37,160 nucleotides of DNA, from contig JARIBS010000124.1 of assembly GCA_029257385.1 (NCBI GenBank), forward strand, positions 1 to 37,160, written 5' to 3'. This stretch comes from Thiorhodococcus sp. (GTDB taxonomy: Bacteria > Pseudomonadota > Gammaproteobacteria > Chromatiales > Chromatiaceae). The position numbers and the translations under genes were made by a program. Positions 16,552-31,583 of the stretch are shown in pieces (within the stretch, counting starts at the first letter, position 1; each line of letters starts with the position of its first letter). The notes below the pieces were generated by a model. The model did not search any database, was not told the origin of the DNA, and saw nothing but the letters and a program-made list of their open reading frames with translations.

Positions 16552-17226
16552 ATGAAGCTCCTGATCGATTTCTTTCCCGTCATCCTCTTTTTCGTCGCCT
16601 ACAAGCTGGCCGGTATCTATGTCGCAACCGGCGTGGCCATTGCCGCCGCCGCCGCGCAGGTCGGCTGGTTCTGGCTGCGCCATCGCCGCGTGGAGAATAT
16701 GCACCTGGTAACGCTGGCGCTGCTGGCAGTCTTTGGCGGACTGACGATCGCGCTGCGTGACCCGATCTTCGTCATGTGGAAGCCGACCCTGGTCAACTGG
16801 CTGTTCGCCGCGGTCTTCTTGGGCAGTCAACTCATCGGCGAGCGTACCCTCATCGAGCGCATGATGGGCCACGCCATCACGATACCCAAACCGATCTGGG
16901 TGCGGCTCAACCTGCTATGGGCGGGTTTTTTCATTATTCTTGGACTAATCAACCTCTTCGTCGTCTATGTCGGCAGTGGCTTTCACGAGGCCCATCAAGC
17001 GCTCCTCGTCGCCTCGGGTCAGTCCGGCATCGACCTTTCAGCGTGCGCCACGGCCTTCACCGGCGATCTGCTCGGTCTCTGCCAGGATGCTCAGGCGCGT
17101 GAGGAGGTGTGGGTGAACTTCAAACTCTTCGGTATGATGGGACTGACGATTGCATTCGTGATCGCTCAAGCCATCTATCTATCCCGTCACGTAAGCGAAG
17201 ACCCCCAAACCCTGGAGGCCGATTGA
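16552..17226 (+). CDS. yciB: Inner-membrane septation protein YciB
   Basis: YciB (IspZ/septation protein A) is a five-helix inner-membrane protein linked to cell-envelope growth and division. The typical stretches are present: [19 protein letters not shown] at the start, [17 protein letters not shown]-like [37 protein letters not shown] and [10 protein letters not shown]. The product has 224 residues, against about 180 usually. The excess is an insertion of roughly 40 residues between membrane segments 4 and 5 (about 138-178, with two cysteines), before VWVNFK. It is the first gene of yciB-yciI-parvulin, a common gammaproteobacterial order. The ribosome site is weak. Confidence 0.9.
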   Translation: MKLLIDFFPVILFFVAYKLAGIYVATGVAIAAAAAQVGWFWLRHRRVENMHLVTLALLAVFGGLTIALRDPIFVMWKPTLVNWLFAAVFLGSQLIGERTLIERMMGHAITIPKPIWVRLNLLWAGFFIILGLINLFVVYVGSGFHEAHQALLVASGQSGIDLSACATAFTGDLLGLCQDAQAREEVWVNFKLFGMMGLTIAFVIAQAIYLSRHVSEDPQTLEAD

Positions 17227-17227
17227 C

Positions 17228-17527
17228 GTGCTCTATGCCATCATTGCAACCGATCATCCCGACAGCCTGCCAGCACGTCTGCAGGCCAGGCCGGCACATC
17301 TGGAGCGTCTACAGATCCTGCAGGAGGCAGGGCGGCTCGTACTGGCGGGACCGCATCCGGCGATCGACGGCCCCGATCCAGGCGAGGCAGGTTTTACCGG
17401 ATCGCTGATCGTTGCGGAATTTGTCGATCTCGACGCCGCCCGAGACTGGGCCGCTGCAGACCCTTACTGCGCGGCAGGGGTCTATCGCAAGGTCAACGTC
17501 AAGCCGTTCAAGCAAGTCCTTCCCTGA
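17228..17527 (+). CDS. yciI: YciI-like protein
   Basis: YciI is a small dimeric alpha+beta-barrel protein of the DUF1330/YCII superfamily with no firmly known reaction. The 99-residue product shows the family pattern: [35 protein letters not shown] with the conserved central residues, and a C-terminal [21 protein letters not shown] with an Asp-Pro-Tyr motif. It begins at GTG one base after the yciB stop, so translation is probably coupled. Position and length match the yciI next to yciB in other gammaproteobacteria. Confidence 0.9.
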   Translation: MLYAIIATDHPDSLPARLQARPAHLERLQILQEAGRLVLAGPHPAIDGPDPGEAGFTGSLIVAEFVDLDAARDWAAADPYCAAGVYRKVNVKPFKQVLP

Positions 17528-17588
17528 CGTTGCGCGCTGCGCTCAGAGTCACTCTCTTTCTCTTTGTTCATCAATGGAAACTTTTATC

Positions 17589-18443
17589 ATGAAGACAGCT
17601 CGTATCCCTTTATTGCTTTGCGCCTTGCTCGCCACTACGACTGCGTTCGCGCAGGATACGCAGGAGACCGACTCGCCCGACGCCCTGATTGCCACCGTGA
17701 ATGGCGTCGCTTATCCGCTAGACGTCTTCAGATTGTTCTACATGGAGCGTTTGCAGGGCAATCAGGGCCAAAACAGCCCAGAGTTCCAGCAGCAGGTCTT
17801 CGATGAGTTCATGGGGCTGGCTGTTGCCTCTCAGGACGGTGATCGGCGCAAACTCGAAGACGACCGCAATGTCGTCGCAGCCCTACAGCTCGAGCGGATG
17901 AAGATCATGTCCAACGCCGCGCTCTCGACGATGGCCGACGAAGTGGAACCCACCGAGGATGAGCTCAAAACGGCCTACGACACGGTAAAGGCCCAAACGA
18001 CGCGCGCTGAATACAAGGCTCGGCACATCCTCGTCAAGGACGAGGCCGAAGCCAAGAAGATCATCAAACAGCTCGACAAGGGCACGGATTTCGCCGAACT
18101 GGCTAAAAAGCACTCTGAAGGTCCCACCGGTAAGGACGGCGGCGATCTTGGCTGGTTCGACGCAGGCCAAATGGTCGCTCCTTTCGCCGAAGCGGTTGCC
18201 GCCCTCGAACCTGACAGCTACACCAAAGAACCGGTCAATACACAGTTCGGCTGGCACGTCATCGAACTTCAGGAGACGCGCAAGGCCGAGCCTCCGGCAT
18301 TCGAGGACGCCAAGCCGCAGTTGACCGCATTGGTCAAGCGCCAGAAGATCGCGATCAAGGTCAACGAGATGCGCGAGAAGGCCATGGTCGAACTCAACGA
18401 AGACGTGGTGAAGCTGAAAGACGAGCCGGCCGAAACCGAATAA
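17589..18443 (+). CDS. Periplasmic parvulin-type peptidyl-prolyl isomerase
   Basis: This is a folding catalyst for exported proteins. The 284-residue product has a Sec signal (about 1-21, ending TAFA before QD), an N-terminal helical SurA-like region (about 25-140) and one parvulin domain (about 143-226). The parvulin signatures are ARHILVKDEAEAK, FAELAKKHSEGPTGKDGGDL, GWFDAGQMVAPFAEAV and FGWHVIELQE. A charged helical tail follows. It resembles PpiC/PpiD/SurA-like proteins but has one isomerase domain, unlike SurA. ATG 17589 is chosen because it starts the signal peptide; the frame is open from 17412 across the yciI gene. A strong terminator follows at once. Confidence 0.92.
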   Translation: MKTARIPLLLCALLATTTAFAQDTQETDSPDALIATVNGVAYPLDVFRLFYMERLQGNQGQNSPEFQQQVFDEFMGLAVASQDGDRRKLEDDRNVVAALQLERMKIMSNAALSTMADEVEPTEDELKTAYDTVKAQTTRAEYKARHILVKDEAEAKKIIKQLDKGTDFAELAKKHSEGPTGKDGGDLGWFDAGQMVAPFAEAVAALEPDSYTKEPVNTQFGWHVIELQETRKAEPPAFEDAKPQLTALVKRQKIAIKVNEMREKAMVELNEDVVKLKDEPAETE

Positions 18444-18484
18444 ACCGTTTCGGACGGGGCGAATGCCCCGTCCGAATGGTTTTT
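18444..18484 (+). terminator. Rho-independent terminator of yciB-yciI-parvulin
   Basis: TTCGGACGGGGC (18449-18460) pairs with GCCCCGTCCGAA (18465-18476) around loop GAAT, and TGG plus five T follow. It begins directly after the parvulin stop codon. The following 100 bases up to the ligA end hold nothing I can support. Confidence 0.93.
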
Positions 18485-18591
18485 AACGGCTTGCCATCTT
18501 GAGTTTGCGCGACTGAGCGTGAAATAGCGCATCCTGGACGGATCGCTGGCGCATGGCGATCAGAGCCGCCTGAAATGATCAGCCGCCGTCG

Positions 18592-21593
<3,002 letters not shown>

Positions 21594-21757
21594 TCGAGTG
21601 CTGGTTGCTGTGTGATGTAGGTCATGGAACCGTGAGTATATCAACGCCGATCATGCCTGTATCCTCCGAGAGGCAATCCACGCGAGATTTACACAATACC
21701 ACCACGGGATTGCTGCCTGCATTCAGATCGAGACAGTGCGGGCATCGCCCACATAGG

Positions 21758-24700
21758 CTACAGGCTAAGCGCACGTGCTCCGTGCGCCTTGGCCCCGCTG
21801 ACCGCCTCATCGACATCGACCCCGACCAGTCGCGAAACGCCCGGCTCCTGCATGGTAACGCCGAGCAAGTGGGTCGCCATCTCCATGGTCACTTTATTGT
21901 GGCTGATGAAGATGAACTGCACTCGGTCCGACAGCGAGCGCACCAACTCGCAGAAACGCCCGACATTGGCGTCATCCAGGGGCGCGTCGACCTCATCGAG
22001 CATACAGAAAGGTGCTGGGTTGAGCTGAAAAATAGCAAACACTAGCGCCACCGCAGTCAGTGCCTTTTCTCCACCAGAGAGCAGATGGATACTGGAATTG
22101 CGCTTACCGGGCGGGCGGGCCATGACGGTGACACCTGTTTCAAGCAGATCCTCACCGGTAAGCTCCAAGTATGCCTGTCCACCGCCGAACAACTGAGGGA
22201 AGAGCTGCTGGAGGCTTGCATCGACCTGATCGTAGGTCGCTTTGAAACGGCTGCGTGTCTCGCGATCGATTTTGCGAATGGCGTGCTCCAGCGTCTCGAG
22301 CGAGCGGGAGATGTCGGCATGTTGGGTGTCCAGATAGACCTTACGCTGCGAATGTTCCTGGAACTCATCGATGGCGGCGAGGTTGACGGCGCCGAGGCGT
22401 TGGATACACGCCGTGATCTTGGCAAGCCGCGCCTTCCAGGGTGCCTCGCTGGCTTCGGGGTCCAGCGACTCTAGCACGCCCGCCGGGTTGGCCCCGGTCT
22501 CTGCGAGCTGCTCTTCGAGCGTTCGCTGGCGCACCAGCCACTCCTGGCGCTCCATGCGCAGTGTATCTAGCCCGCGCTGGCTGGCGTGGACATCCTGCTC
22601 GGTGCGCTGGCGTTCGAGCTCCAACCGACGCACCTCTGCATCGAGCGATTCCCGGCGCTGGCGTGCCGTCTGTAACGCCTCCTCGACGTCCACCCGCAGC
22701 GCAAGCTGCACGTCGAGCTGGTCGCGCTGCTCAATCAACGGCTCGACCCCTTCCTGGAGCTGCGCCTGGAGGTCGTCGTGGCGCCTCTCTAATTGCTGCT
22801 GCTGGAGCTGTGCGCGCGCAAGGCTTTGTTCAGTCGCATCCTGTGCGGCGCGATTGGACTCGACATTGATTCGCAGCCTTTGTGTCTGTTCCTGGCAAGT
22901 TCGCTCGTATTCGCGACTTTGGACCACCGCGGCTCGCAGCCTAACGCGCTCGCGTTCCATGGTCTCGCGGCGCTCGACGAGCAGTTCGACTTCACTTAGG
23001 AGCTCATGCAACCGCTCGCGTGTTTCTGCGATTTCCTCAAGCGACTGAGCACATTGCTCGGCCAGCTCAGCGCGCTCCTCGGCGAGCACGCGCAGACGCT
23101 CGGACTGGTGCTCACGGCGCGTGCGTAGGCTGCTGAGTTCGGCGTTGAGCGTAGACAGCTCGCGCGCGGCGGCGATCGACTCATGAGCCGTCTGCGCGCG
23201 CCGTTGCTCGACCTCGGCGCGGTCGAGGCGTAGGCTGGATTCGCGCTCAAGCAACGCGTCCTCGCGGATGACCAGGGTGTCGATCTGCGCACGTAGCGCT
23301 TTGAGTGCATCGGCCCTGGCCAGCACACTATCACCGGTATCGGCCGTCGGTACGCTCAGCCAGTTGCGCCCGATGCGGGTTCCGTCACGCACCACCACAG
23401 ACGCACCCCGCTCCAGCGCAGCGCGCGCCTTGAACGCATCGGCGAGTGTCTCGACAAAGCGCACCTCACCGAGCAACCCCGCGAGCGGCCAGGGCGCGCT
23501 GACGGGCTGATTGAGCGCATGTGCCTGTGCTGGCACGTCGGTATCGATCAGCACCAGACCAGCGGGAAGCGCGCCGCTGTCGTCGCAACAGGCGTCGAGT
23601 CCAGGCGCCCCGATCGCCCGCAGCGTCTCGCCCAGTACGCGCTCGACCGCCTGCTCCCAACCGGGCTGAACGCTTAGATAATCGACTAGACGTGGCGCGT
23701 TCGCCAATCCATGACGCGCCAGCCATTCGACGCGCGCGCTATCGTTGTCGGCCATGGCGGCATCTTGCAATGCGCTCAAGGACGCCAAACGGCCTTTGGA
23801 TTCCTGCAATTGCGTACGCAACCCATCGAGCGTATCGGTGAGTTCACGCAATGCCGTGTCGTGGCCAGTGACACGCTCAGAGGCCGCCTGTTCGCGCGTT
23901 TCGAGCGTTGCAAGGCGCTCCTCAAGCGCGTGTGTCTGCTCAGCGGTGTCCTCGATCCGTGTCGCGACATCGCCCGTCTCTAGGTGGGTGATCTCCTCGG
24001 CGATGCGCAACGAGCGAGCGCGATCGCGATCCATGCCCTGTTCGAGCGCGGTGATCCGCGCGCGCTCCAACTGCGCCTGTTGCGACGGCTTGGCCGCTGT
24101 CTGATTGAACGCATCCCACTCGGATTCCCAGCCCTCGAGCTGGTCCTCTGCGTTCATCAACGCCCCCATGGCCTCGCCGAGGGTGGACTCGGCCACCTTG
24201 AGTTGGGGCGTATCATGCGTCAAGGCCGCCGCGATTTCGCTCAAGCGAGCCTGATCGCGCTCCAGGTCGTGCTCGGCCTCGTGGCGCTCCTGCTCCAAGC
24301 GCACCAGCTCGGCCTCGCGCCGTCCGCGCTCCTCATTGGCAAACTGAATGGCCTGCTCGGCGCGTGCGATCTCGGCGCCGACGGCGTAGTAACGGCCCTG
24401 CACCTCATTGAAAACATCGGCTGCCGCGTCGTACTCGGCGCGTTGCGCGTCGATATCGGCTTGCAATCGCTCTTGCCTGGCGACGCCGCCCTCGGACAGG
24501 TTCTCGGCCTCGGTCAAGCGATGATCGAGCCTCTGGAGTTCATCATCCAGTGCGCGCCAGCGTAGCGCCTTCAATTCCAGATCGAGTCGGCGCTCCTCGG
24601 CTCTGAGCTGAGTGTATTGCCGAGCGATGGCGGCTTGGCGCTCCAGGTGCGTCAACTGCTTGCCGACCTCATCGCGCAGGTCGTTGAGACGGTCGAGGTT

Positions 24701-25267
24701 CTCACGCGTATGGCGCATGCGGTTCTCGGTCTCGCGCCGACGTTCCCTGTACTTGGAGATGCCCGCGGCCTCCTCGATGAAGAGCCGCAGCTCTTCGGGA
24801 CGCGCCTCGATGATGCGCGAGATCATGCCCTGCTCGATGATGGCGTAAGAGCGCGGTCCCAGTCCGGTGCCGAGAAAGAGATCCTGGATATCGCGACGAC
24901 GACAGCGCGCACCATTGAGGAAGTAACCCGACTGACCGTCACGCGCCACCTGACGCTTGACAGAGATCTGATCGAAAGCGGCGAACTCTCCGCCGGCACC
25001 GCCATCGCTGTTGTCGAAGACGAGTTCGATACTGGCGAGACCGACGGGTTTACGGCCCGTGCTGCCGTTGAAGATGACGTCCGCCATGGACTCGCCGCGC
25101 AGCATCTTCGCGGAGCTTTCACCCATCACCCAGCGCACGGCATCAATCACATTGGATTTGCCGCAGCCATTGGGACCCACGATCCCCACCAGATTGCTCG
25201 GGAAGGTCACGCTGGTTGGATCGACGAATGACTTAAATCCGGCAAGGCGGATCTTCTCGAGTCTCAT
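21758..25267 (-). CDS. smc: Chromosome segregation protein SMC
   Basis: SMC is the ATPase that, with ScpA and ScpB, loops and compacts the chromosome. The 1169-residue protein has an N-terminal half-ATPase domain with Walker A GPNGCGKSN (31-39) and the FYLNG-like YFLNGARCRRRDIQDLF region. A long coiled coil with a hinge domain follows (about 505-650). After the returning coil comes the C-terminal domain with signature LLSGGEKALTA (about 1062) and Walker B FCMLDEVDAPLDDAN (about 1085). Two ATG codons are adjacent (25270 and 25267); the second gives the usual MRLEKIRLAGFKSF start. It heads smc-zipA-ligA. A tRNA terminator lies just upstream, so its promoter must lie between or within that region. 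Confidence 0.96.
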   Translation of the reverse strand: MRLEKIRLAGFKSFVDPTSVTFPSNLVGIVGPNGCGKSNVIDAVRWVMGESSAKMLRGESMADVIFNGSTGRKPVGLASIELVFDNSDGGAGGEFAAFDQISVKRQVARDGQSGYFLNGARCRRRDIQDLFLGTGLGPRSYAIIEQGMISRIIEARPEELRLFIEEAAGISKYRERRRETENRMRHTRENLDRLNDLRDEVGKQLTHLERQAAIARQYTQLRAEERRLDLELKALRWRALDDELQRLDHRLTEAENLSEGGVARQERLQADIDAQRAEYDAAADVFNEVQGRYYAVGAEIARAEQAIQFANEERGRREAELVRLEQERHEAEHDLERDQARLSEIAAALTHDTPQLKVAESTLGEAMGALMNAEDQLEGWESEWDAFNQTAAKPSQQAQLERARITALEQGMDRDRARSLRIAEEITHLETGDVATRIEDTAEQTHALEERLATLETREQAASERVTGHDTALRELTDTLDGLRTQLQESKGRLASLSALQDAAMADNDSARVEWLARHGLANAPRLVDYLSVQPGWEQAVERVLGETLRAIGAPGLDACCDDSGALPAGLVLIDTDVPAQAHALNQPVSAPWPLAGLLGEVRFVETLADAFKARAALERGASVVVRDGTRIGRNWLSVPTADTGDSVLARADALKALRAQIDTLVIREDALLERESSLRLDRAEVEQRRAQTAHESIAAARELSTLNAELSSLRTRREHQSERLRVLAEERAELAEQCAQSLEEIAETRERLHELLSEVELLVERRETMERERVRLRAAVVQSREYERTCQEQTQRLRINVESNRAAQDATEQSLARAQLQQQQLERRHDDLQAQLQEGVEPLIEQRDQLDVQLALRVDVEEALQTARQRRESLDAEVRRLELERQRTEQDVHASQRGLDTLRMERQEWLVRQRTLEEQLAETGANPAGVLESLDPEASEAPWKARLAKITACIQRLGAVNLAAIDEFQEHSQRKVYLDTQHADISRSLETLEHAIRKIDRETRSRFKATYDQVDASLQQLFPQLFGGGQAYLELTGEDLLETGVTVMARPPGKRNSSIHLLSGGEKALTAVALVFAIFQLNPAPFCMLDEVDAPLDDANVGRFCELVRSLSDRVQFIFISHNKVTMEMATHLLGVTMQEPGVSRLVGVDVDEAVSGAKAHGARALSL

Positions 25268-25292
25268 CAATCACCTAGGTAGGGTTTCAAAG

Positions 25293-25325
25293 AAAAACCC
25301 GTTGAGCCTGGCTCAACGGGTTTTT
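25293..25325 (-). terminator. Rho-independent terminator after tRNA-Ser
   Basis: A 15-bp stem (AAAAACCCGTTGAGC with GCTCAACGGGTTTTT, loop of 3) ends in TTTTTCTTT when read on the minus strand. It begins 7 bases after the tRNA-Ser CCA. A/T arms on both sides would let it work in both directions. Confidence 0.9.
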
Positions 25326-25332
25326 AGGGGCT

Positions 25333-25422
25333 TGGCGGAGAGAGAGGGATTCGAACCCTCGATAGGGATTAACCTATACTCCCTTAGCAGGGGAGCGCCT
25401 TAAGCCGCTCGGCCATCTCTCC
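25333..25422 (-). tRNA. tRNA-Ser (anticodon GCT)
   Basis: This is a class II tRNA of 90 bases. The acceptor arms are GGAGAGA and TCTCTCC, with discriminator G and an encoded CCA. The anticodon stem CTCCC/GGGAG has loop CTGCTAA, giving anticodon GCT, which reads AGC/AGU serine codons. The long variable arm (TATAGGTTAATCCCTATC) and the T arm GAGGG-TTCGAAT-CCCTC complete the fold. Its place after csrA is conserved in gammaproteobacteria. Confidence 0.96.
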
Positions 25423-25461
25423 AGGAAAATGATTTGAGCGATGCACACAAGCATGGGTTAA

Positions 25462-25479
25462 CGGCTCTATACAGAGCCG
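25462..25479 (-). other. Hairpin between csrA and tRNA-Ser
   Basis: A perfect 7-bp stem, CGGCTCT/AGAGCCG, with a 4-base loop lies about 50 bases past the csrA stop. Only TTAA follows, so it is at best a weak terminator or an RNA-processing stem. Confidence 0.4.
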
Positions 25480-25528
25480 ATCCTGCATGAGGCCAAAAAT
25501 AATATCATGCCTAGCGGGGTTTATCTAT

Positions 25529-25777
25529 TCAATCAGGCTGACCCGTTTGGTTGCCCGCCACAGTGGCATCCTGTCCTGCTTCTTCGGCAGTGGCATCCTG
25601 TCCTGCCTCGGCCTGCTCGCGCTTGATCCGATCATAAATCTCCTCACGATGGACAGCAATGTCACGCGGAGCATTGACCCCGATGCGCACTTGATTGCCC
25701 TTTACGCCAAGCACGGTCACAGTGACTTCATCACCGACCATCAGAGTTTCGCCAACCCGGCGAGTCAAAATCAACAT
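25529..25777 (-). CDS. csrA: Carbon storage regulator CsrA with extended tail
   Basis: CsrA is a dimeric RNA-binding protein that acts after transcription by binding GGA motifs, often over ribosome sites. The 82-residue protein has the full core ([20 protein letters not shown], then [20 protein letters not shown]), with the RNA-contact residues L4 and R44-like positions intact. The tail after about residue 57 is about 20 residues longer than in E. coli (61 residues) and contains a repeated AGQDAT from a 27-bp tandem duplication. ATG 25777 is set by GGGAG upstream; the frame is open further to 25858. It lies between lysC and tRNA-Ser, the common place. Confidence 0.95.
   Translation of the reverse strand: MLILTRRVGETLMVGDEVTVTVLGVKGNQVRIGVNAPRDIAVHREEIYDRIKREQAEAGQDATAEEAGQDATVAGNQTGQPD
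25561..25614 (-). repeat. 27-bp in-frame tandem duplication in csrA
   Basis: A 19-base block is present twice and identical (25561-25579 and 25588-25606) with a period of 27 bases, which is 9 codons, so the frame is kept. On the mRNA strand each copy reads GCAGGACAGGATGCCACTG and contains AGGATG. Confidence 0.9.
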
Positions 25778-25784
25778 TGTCGCG

Positions 25785-25804
25785 TTCTCCCTAAGAGCAT
25801 CCCT
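25785..25804 (-). promoter_or_regulatory. Putative CsrA sites over the csrA ribosome site
   Basis: On the mRNA strand the leader holds AGGGATG (25804-25798), which fits the core ARGGAUG of CsrA-binding sites. AGGGAGAA (25792-25785) follows, and its GGAG is the Shine-Dalgarno sequence, 9 bases before the ATG. Autorepression through two such sites is known for E. coli csrA; here it is inferred. Confidence 0.45.
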
Positions 25805-26014
25805 TAAGCCAAACAGATGGTCCAACCGACCTGGATCATCCCCAAACCCCCCGCTCAAGGACAGGCGCCTCGAGCGAGAACTCTAACACGTGCATCGAAA
25901 TCTCCGTTACTGGAGAGCCTGCTCGTTGCAACGACGTCTGTCTACTCAAACCAAATACAAGCCGAAATCACACCAGGTTTTTGATGTATTGATGCATGGA
26001 GCGGTGCTCCGGAT

Positions 26015-27244
26015 CTAAGCCGCCGCGGCCTGCTCGAGACCGAAGGCATCGTGCAGGGTCCGCACGCCAAGCTCCAGATACTTTTCGTCGACGACCACCG
26101 AGATTTTAATCTCGGAGGTCGAGATCATACGGATATTGATGCCTTCTTTCGCCAAACTTTCGAACATTCGGCTGGCGATTCCGGCATGACTGCGCATGCC
26201 GACACCAACCAGTGATATTTTGACGATCTTTGGATCACCCAGCACCTGACGCGCACCCAACGTATTGGCCGTCTTTTTCAAGATTTCCATGGCGTGATCA
26301 TATTCATTGCGATGGACAGTGAAGGTAAAATCAGTCGTCTCCTCTTGCGCGGCGATATTCTGCACGATCATATCCACTTCGATGTTGGCATCGGCGATCG
26401 CTCCCAGGATCTGATAGGCAACACCCGGCTCATCAGGCACTCCCAGTACGGTCAGCTTAGCCTCATCGCGACTGAAGGCGATTCCCGAGATCTGAGCATC
26501 TTCCACGATATTTTCCTCGAAAGTGATGAGCGTGCCCTCGCCGTCCTCGAAACTCGAGAGCACGCGCAGAGGGACTTTGTACTTACCGGCGAACTCGACG
26601 GCGCGAATCTGCAGCACTTTCGATCCCAGACTGGCCATCTCGAGCATTTCCTCGAAGGTCACACGCGTGAGTCTGCGTGCCTTGGGTTCGACACGCGGAT
26701 CGGTTGTATAGACGCCGTCGACATCGGTGTAGATCTGGCACTCGTCGGCCTTGAGCGCGGCGGCGATGGCAACAGCGGAGGTATCCGAGCCACCACGACC
26801 GAGCGTGGTGATGTCGCCCTGCGCGTCAATCCCCTGAAAACCGGCGACCACCACGACCCGCCCGGCGTCCAGGTCAGCACGCACACGTGCTGCGTCGATG
26901 TCACGGATGCGCGCCTTATTGTGGGCGCTGTCGGTCAGGATATGGACCTGTGCGCCCGTATAGGAGCGCGCCGGACATCCCTGCGCCTGTAGCGCCATAC
27001 TCAGCAATGCGATCGTGACCTGCTCGCCGGTGGACATAAGCACGTCGAGTTCGCGCGGCTCGGGGCATTGCTGAATCTGTTGTGCGAGTTTGATGAGTCG
27101 ATTGGTTTCGCCCGACATCGCGGAGACGACCACGACGACCTGATTACCCTGATCGCGCCAGCGTTTCACACGCTCGGCAACCGCCATGATGCGCTCGGCG
27201 GTTCCGACCGAGGTCCCGCCATACTTCTGCACGATCAGCGCCAT
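26015..27244 (-). CDS. lysC: Aspartate kinase LysC
   Basis: Aspartate kinase phosphorylates aspartate at the head of lysine, threonine, methionine and diaminopimelate synthesis. The 409-residue single-function enzyme begins MALIVQKYGGTSVG (KYGGTS at 7-12, ATP and aspartate site). It has VVVVSAMSGETNRLI, the catalytic GRGGSDTSAVAIAAAL region and YTDVDGVYTTDPR, then two ACT domains (about 265-400), which in this type bind the feedback inhibitors lysine and/or threonine. No homoserine dehydrogenase domain is fused. It lies 69 bases after alaS and 237 bases before csrA; that latter gap has no clear terminator. Confidence 0.95.
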   Translation of the reverse strand: MALIVQKYGGTSVGTAERIMAVAERVKRWRDQGNQVVVVVSAMSGETNRLIKLAQQIQQCPEPRELDVLMSTGEQVTIALLSMALQAQGCPARSYTGAQVHILTDSAHNKARIRDIDAARVRADLDAGRVVVVAGFQGIDAQGDITTLGRGGSDTSAVAIAAALKADECQIYTDVDGVYTTDPRVEPKARRLTRVTFEEMLEMASLGSKVLQIRAVEFAGKYKVPLRVLSSFEDGEGTLITFEENIVEDAQISGIAFSRDEAKLTVLGVPDEPGVAYQILGAIADANIEVDMIVQNIAAQEETTDFTFTVHRNEYDHAMEILKKTANTLGARQVLGDPKIVKISLVGVGMRSHAGIASRMFESLAKEGINIRMISTSEIKISVVVDEKYLELGVRTLHDAFGLEQAAAA

Positions 27245-27313
27245 TGATGAATCCTATTTCGCATTTCAGTTGTCAGTGAGCATCGAGCTTGAGTCTGGAG
27301 CCACGTCAACGCA

Positions 27314-29920
<2,607 letters not shown>

Positions 29921-29958
29921 GGAAACTCTCAAATGGACAGCTTGCCGCTCGGATCCAG

Positions 29959-30447
29959 TTAGTGAGGAAAGCGTAGAAAGCGCCGGATAATATCGGCTGG
30001 AAATCCGCGTTGTTCGAGAAACCGTGCCCGCTTTGCATAGTCGGCGCGGTCGACTGGCGCGTTGGCACCGAAGCGGCGTTCGTGCGCCTTACTCACACAG
30101 GTCGGCCAAGCAGCGTGCATCGGCTCTAGGGCGTGTTCGATTCGAGTGTCGGCAAGCCCTTTGTCACGCAGTTCGGAACGAATCCGCAGCGGTCCGAATC
30201 CCTTGCCGACGCGTTCGCTGACATAGCGCTCAGCCATGCGGTCTTCGTTGAGGGCGTCCTCGCGCTCAAGCCGCTCGAGCACTGCGCAGGCGTCCTCGGT
30301 GCGAAAGCCGCGCGCTGCGATCTTGCGCATCAGCTCCAGGCGCGAATGCTCGCGCGTGGCGAGCAGACGTAGCGCGAGACGTTCAATCTCCTTGGCCTCC
30401 TCGGCTGGGTCGGAACTCAAAGTCTCGCGGGCCTGGGCGCTCAGCAT
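29959..30447 (-). CDS. recX: Recombination regulator RecX
   Basis: RecX binds RecA filaments and limits their growth and ATPase activity. The 162-residue all-helical protein shows the repeated three-helix pattern: [20 protein letters not shown], then the [34 protein letters not shown] stretch, then ending [10 protein letters not shown]. Length and sequence fit the gammaproteobacterial RecX. Its ATG shares one base with the recA stop (TAATG), so translation is coupled to recA, which would keep RecX in proportion to RecA. Confidence 0.93.
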   Translation of the reverse strand: MLSAQARETLSSDPAEEAKEIERLALRLLATREHSRLELMRKIAARGFRTEDACAVLERLEREDALNEDRMAERYVSERVGKGFGPLRIRSELRDKGLADTRIEHALEPMHAAWPTCVSKAHERRFGANAPVDRADYAKRARFLEQRGFPADIIRRFLRFPH

Positions 30448-31493
30448 TAATCCTCCGCGAGAGGTGCAGCAGCTACGGGTTCTGTGGCTGGCTCGGCAGA
30501 GGCCTTTGGCAACAGCTTTTCGCGAATTTTGGTCTCAATAGAATGTGCCAGCTCGGGATTCTCGCAGAGGAAATTTCTGACGTTATCCCTGCCCTGTCCG
30601 ATACGGGTGCCCTCGCAACTGTACCAGGCGCCGGATTTCTCAACGAAACCATGCGCCACGCCGAGATCGATGATCTCGCCTTCGCGCGAGATGCCCTGGC
30701 CGTAGAGGATATCGAACTCGACCTGTCTGAAAGGCGGCGCGACCTTGTTCTTGACGACCTTGACCTTGGTTTCGTTACCGACGACCTCGTCGCCCTTCTT
30801 GATGCTGCCGATGCGGCGGATATCCAGACGCACCGAGGCATAGAACTTGAGCGCATTACCGCCAGTGGTGGTTTCGGGCGAGCCGAACATCACACCGATC
30901 TTCATGCGGATCTGATTGATGAAGACGACGCAGCAGTTGGAGCGGTTGATGTTGCCAGTGAGCTTGCGCAACGCCTGAGACATGAGGCGCGCATGCAGGC
31001 CGACGTGCGAGTCGCCCATATCGCCCTCGATCTCGGCCTTGGGCGTGAGCGCCGCAACCGAATCTACCACCACGATATCCACCGCGCTGGAGCGCACCAG
31101 CATATCGGTGATCTCGAGCGCCTGCTCGCCGGTATCGGGCTGGGAGATCAGCAGATCGTTAATATTGACGCCGAGCTTTTCGGCATAGACCGGATCGAGC
31201 GCATGCTCGGCATCGACGAACGCAGCGGTCCCGCCCAGCTTCTGCGTCTCGGCGACGATATGTAGCGCCAGCGTCGTCTTGCCCGAAGATTCAGGACCAT
31301 AGATCTCGATGACCCGCCCGCGCGGAACACCACCGATACCCAGGGCGAGATCGAGACCGAGCGATCCCGTGGAGATCGCCTCGATATTGCGCACGGCACC
31401 TGGATCGCCCATGCGCATGACCGAACCCTTGCCGAACTGCTTGTCGATCTGGCTGAGCGCTGCGGCTAGCGCCTTTTTGCGATTCTCGTCCAT
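30447..31493 (-). CDS. recA: Recombinase RecA
   Basis: RecA forms filaments on single-stranded DNA, exchanges strands and triggers LexA self-cleavage in the SOS response. The 348-residue protein is complete: [20 protein letters not shown] start, Walker [10 protein letters not shown] (66-74, K72), the [18 protein letters not shown]alker B and loop L1 region, [20 protein letters not shown] loop L2, and the acidic/Ala-rich tail. The upstream 190 bases hold a CATAAT -10 candidate (31612-31607) with a poor -35. I could not find a CTGT-N8-ACAG LexA box there. A perfect palindrome TGCAATTGCA lies at 31574-31583. pncC lies upstream, as is common. Confidence 0.98.
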   Translation of the reverse strand: MDENRKKALAAALSQIDKQFGKGSVMRMGDPGAVRNIEAISTGSLGLDLALGIGGVPRGRVIEIYGPESSGKTTLALHIVAETQKLGGTAAFVDAEHALDPVYAEKLGVNINDLLISQPDTGEQALEITDMLVRSSAVDIVVVDSVAALTPKAEIEGDMGDSHVGLHARLMSQALRKLTGNINRSNCCVVFINQIRMKIGVMFGSPETTTGGNALKFYASVRLDIRRIGSIKKGDEVVGNETKVKVVKNKVAPPFRQVEFDILYGQGISREGEIIDLGVAHGFVEKSGAWYSCEGTRIGQGRDNVRNFLCENPELAHSIETKIREKLLPKASAEPATEPVAAAPLAED

Positions 31494-31573
31494 TCGATCT
31501 CCGTATGAGCGTGTCGACCCCAGGCTTCGCGCCCAGCATCCGAGAGGACGTTCTGGGGGCGAAGGGGACCGAC

Positions 31574-31583
31574 TGCAATTGCA
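31574..31583. promoter_or_regulatory. Palindrome in the recA upstream region
   Basis: TGCAATTGCA is a perfect 10-bp palindrome about 80 bases before the recA start and about 24 bases downstream of the CATAAT -10 candidate, so probably within the leader. It does not fit the gammaproteobacterial LexA consensus. Whether anything binds it is unknown. Confidence 0.25.
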
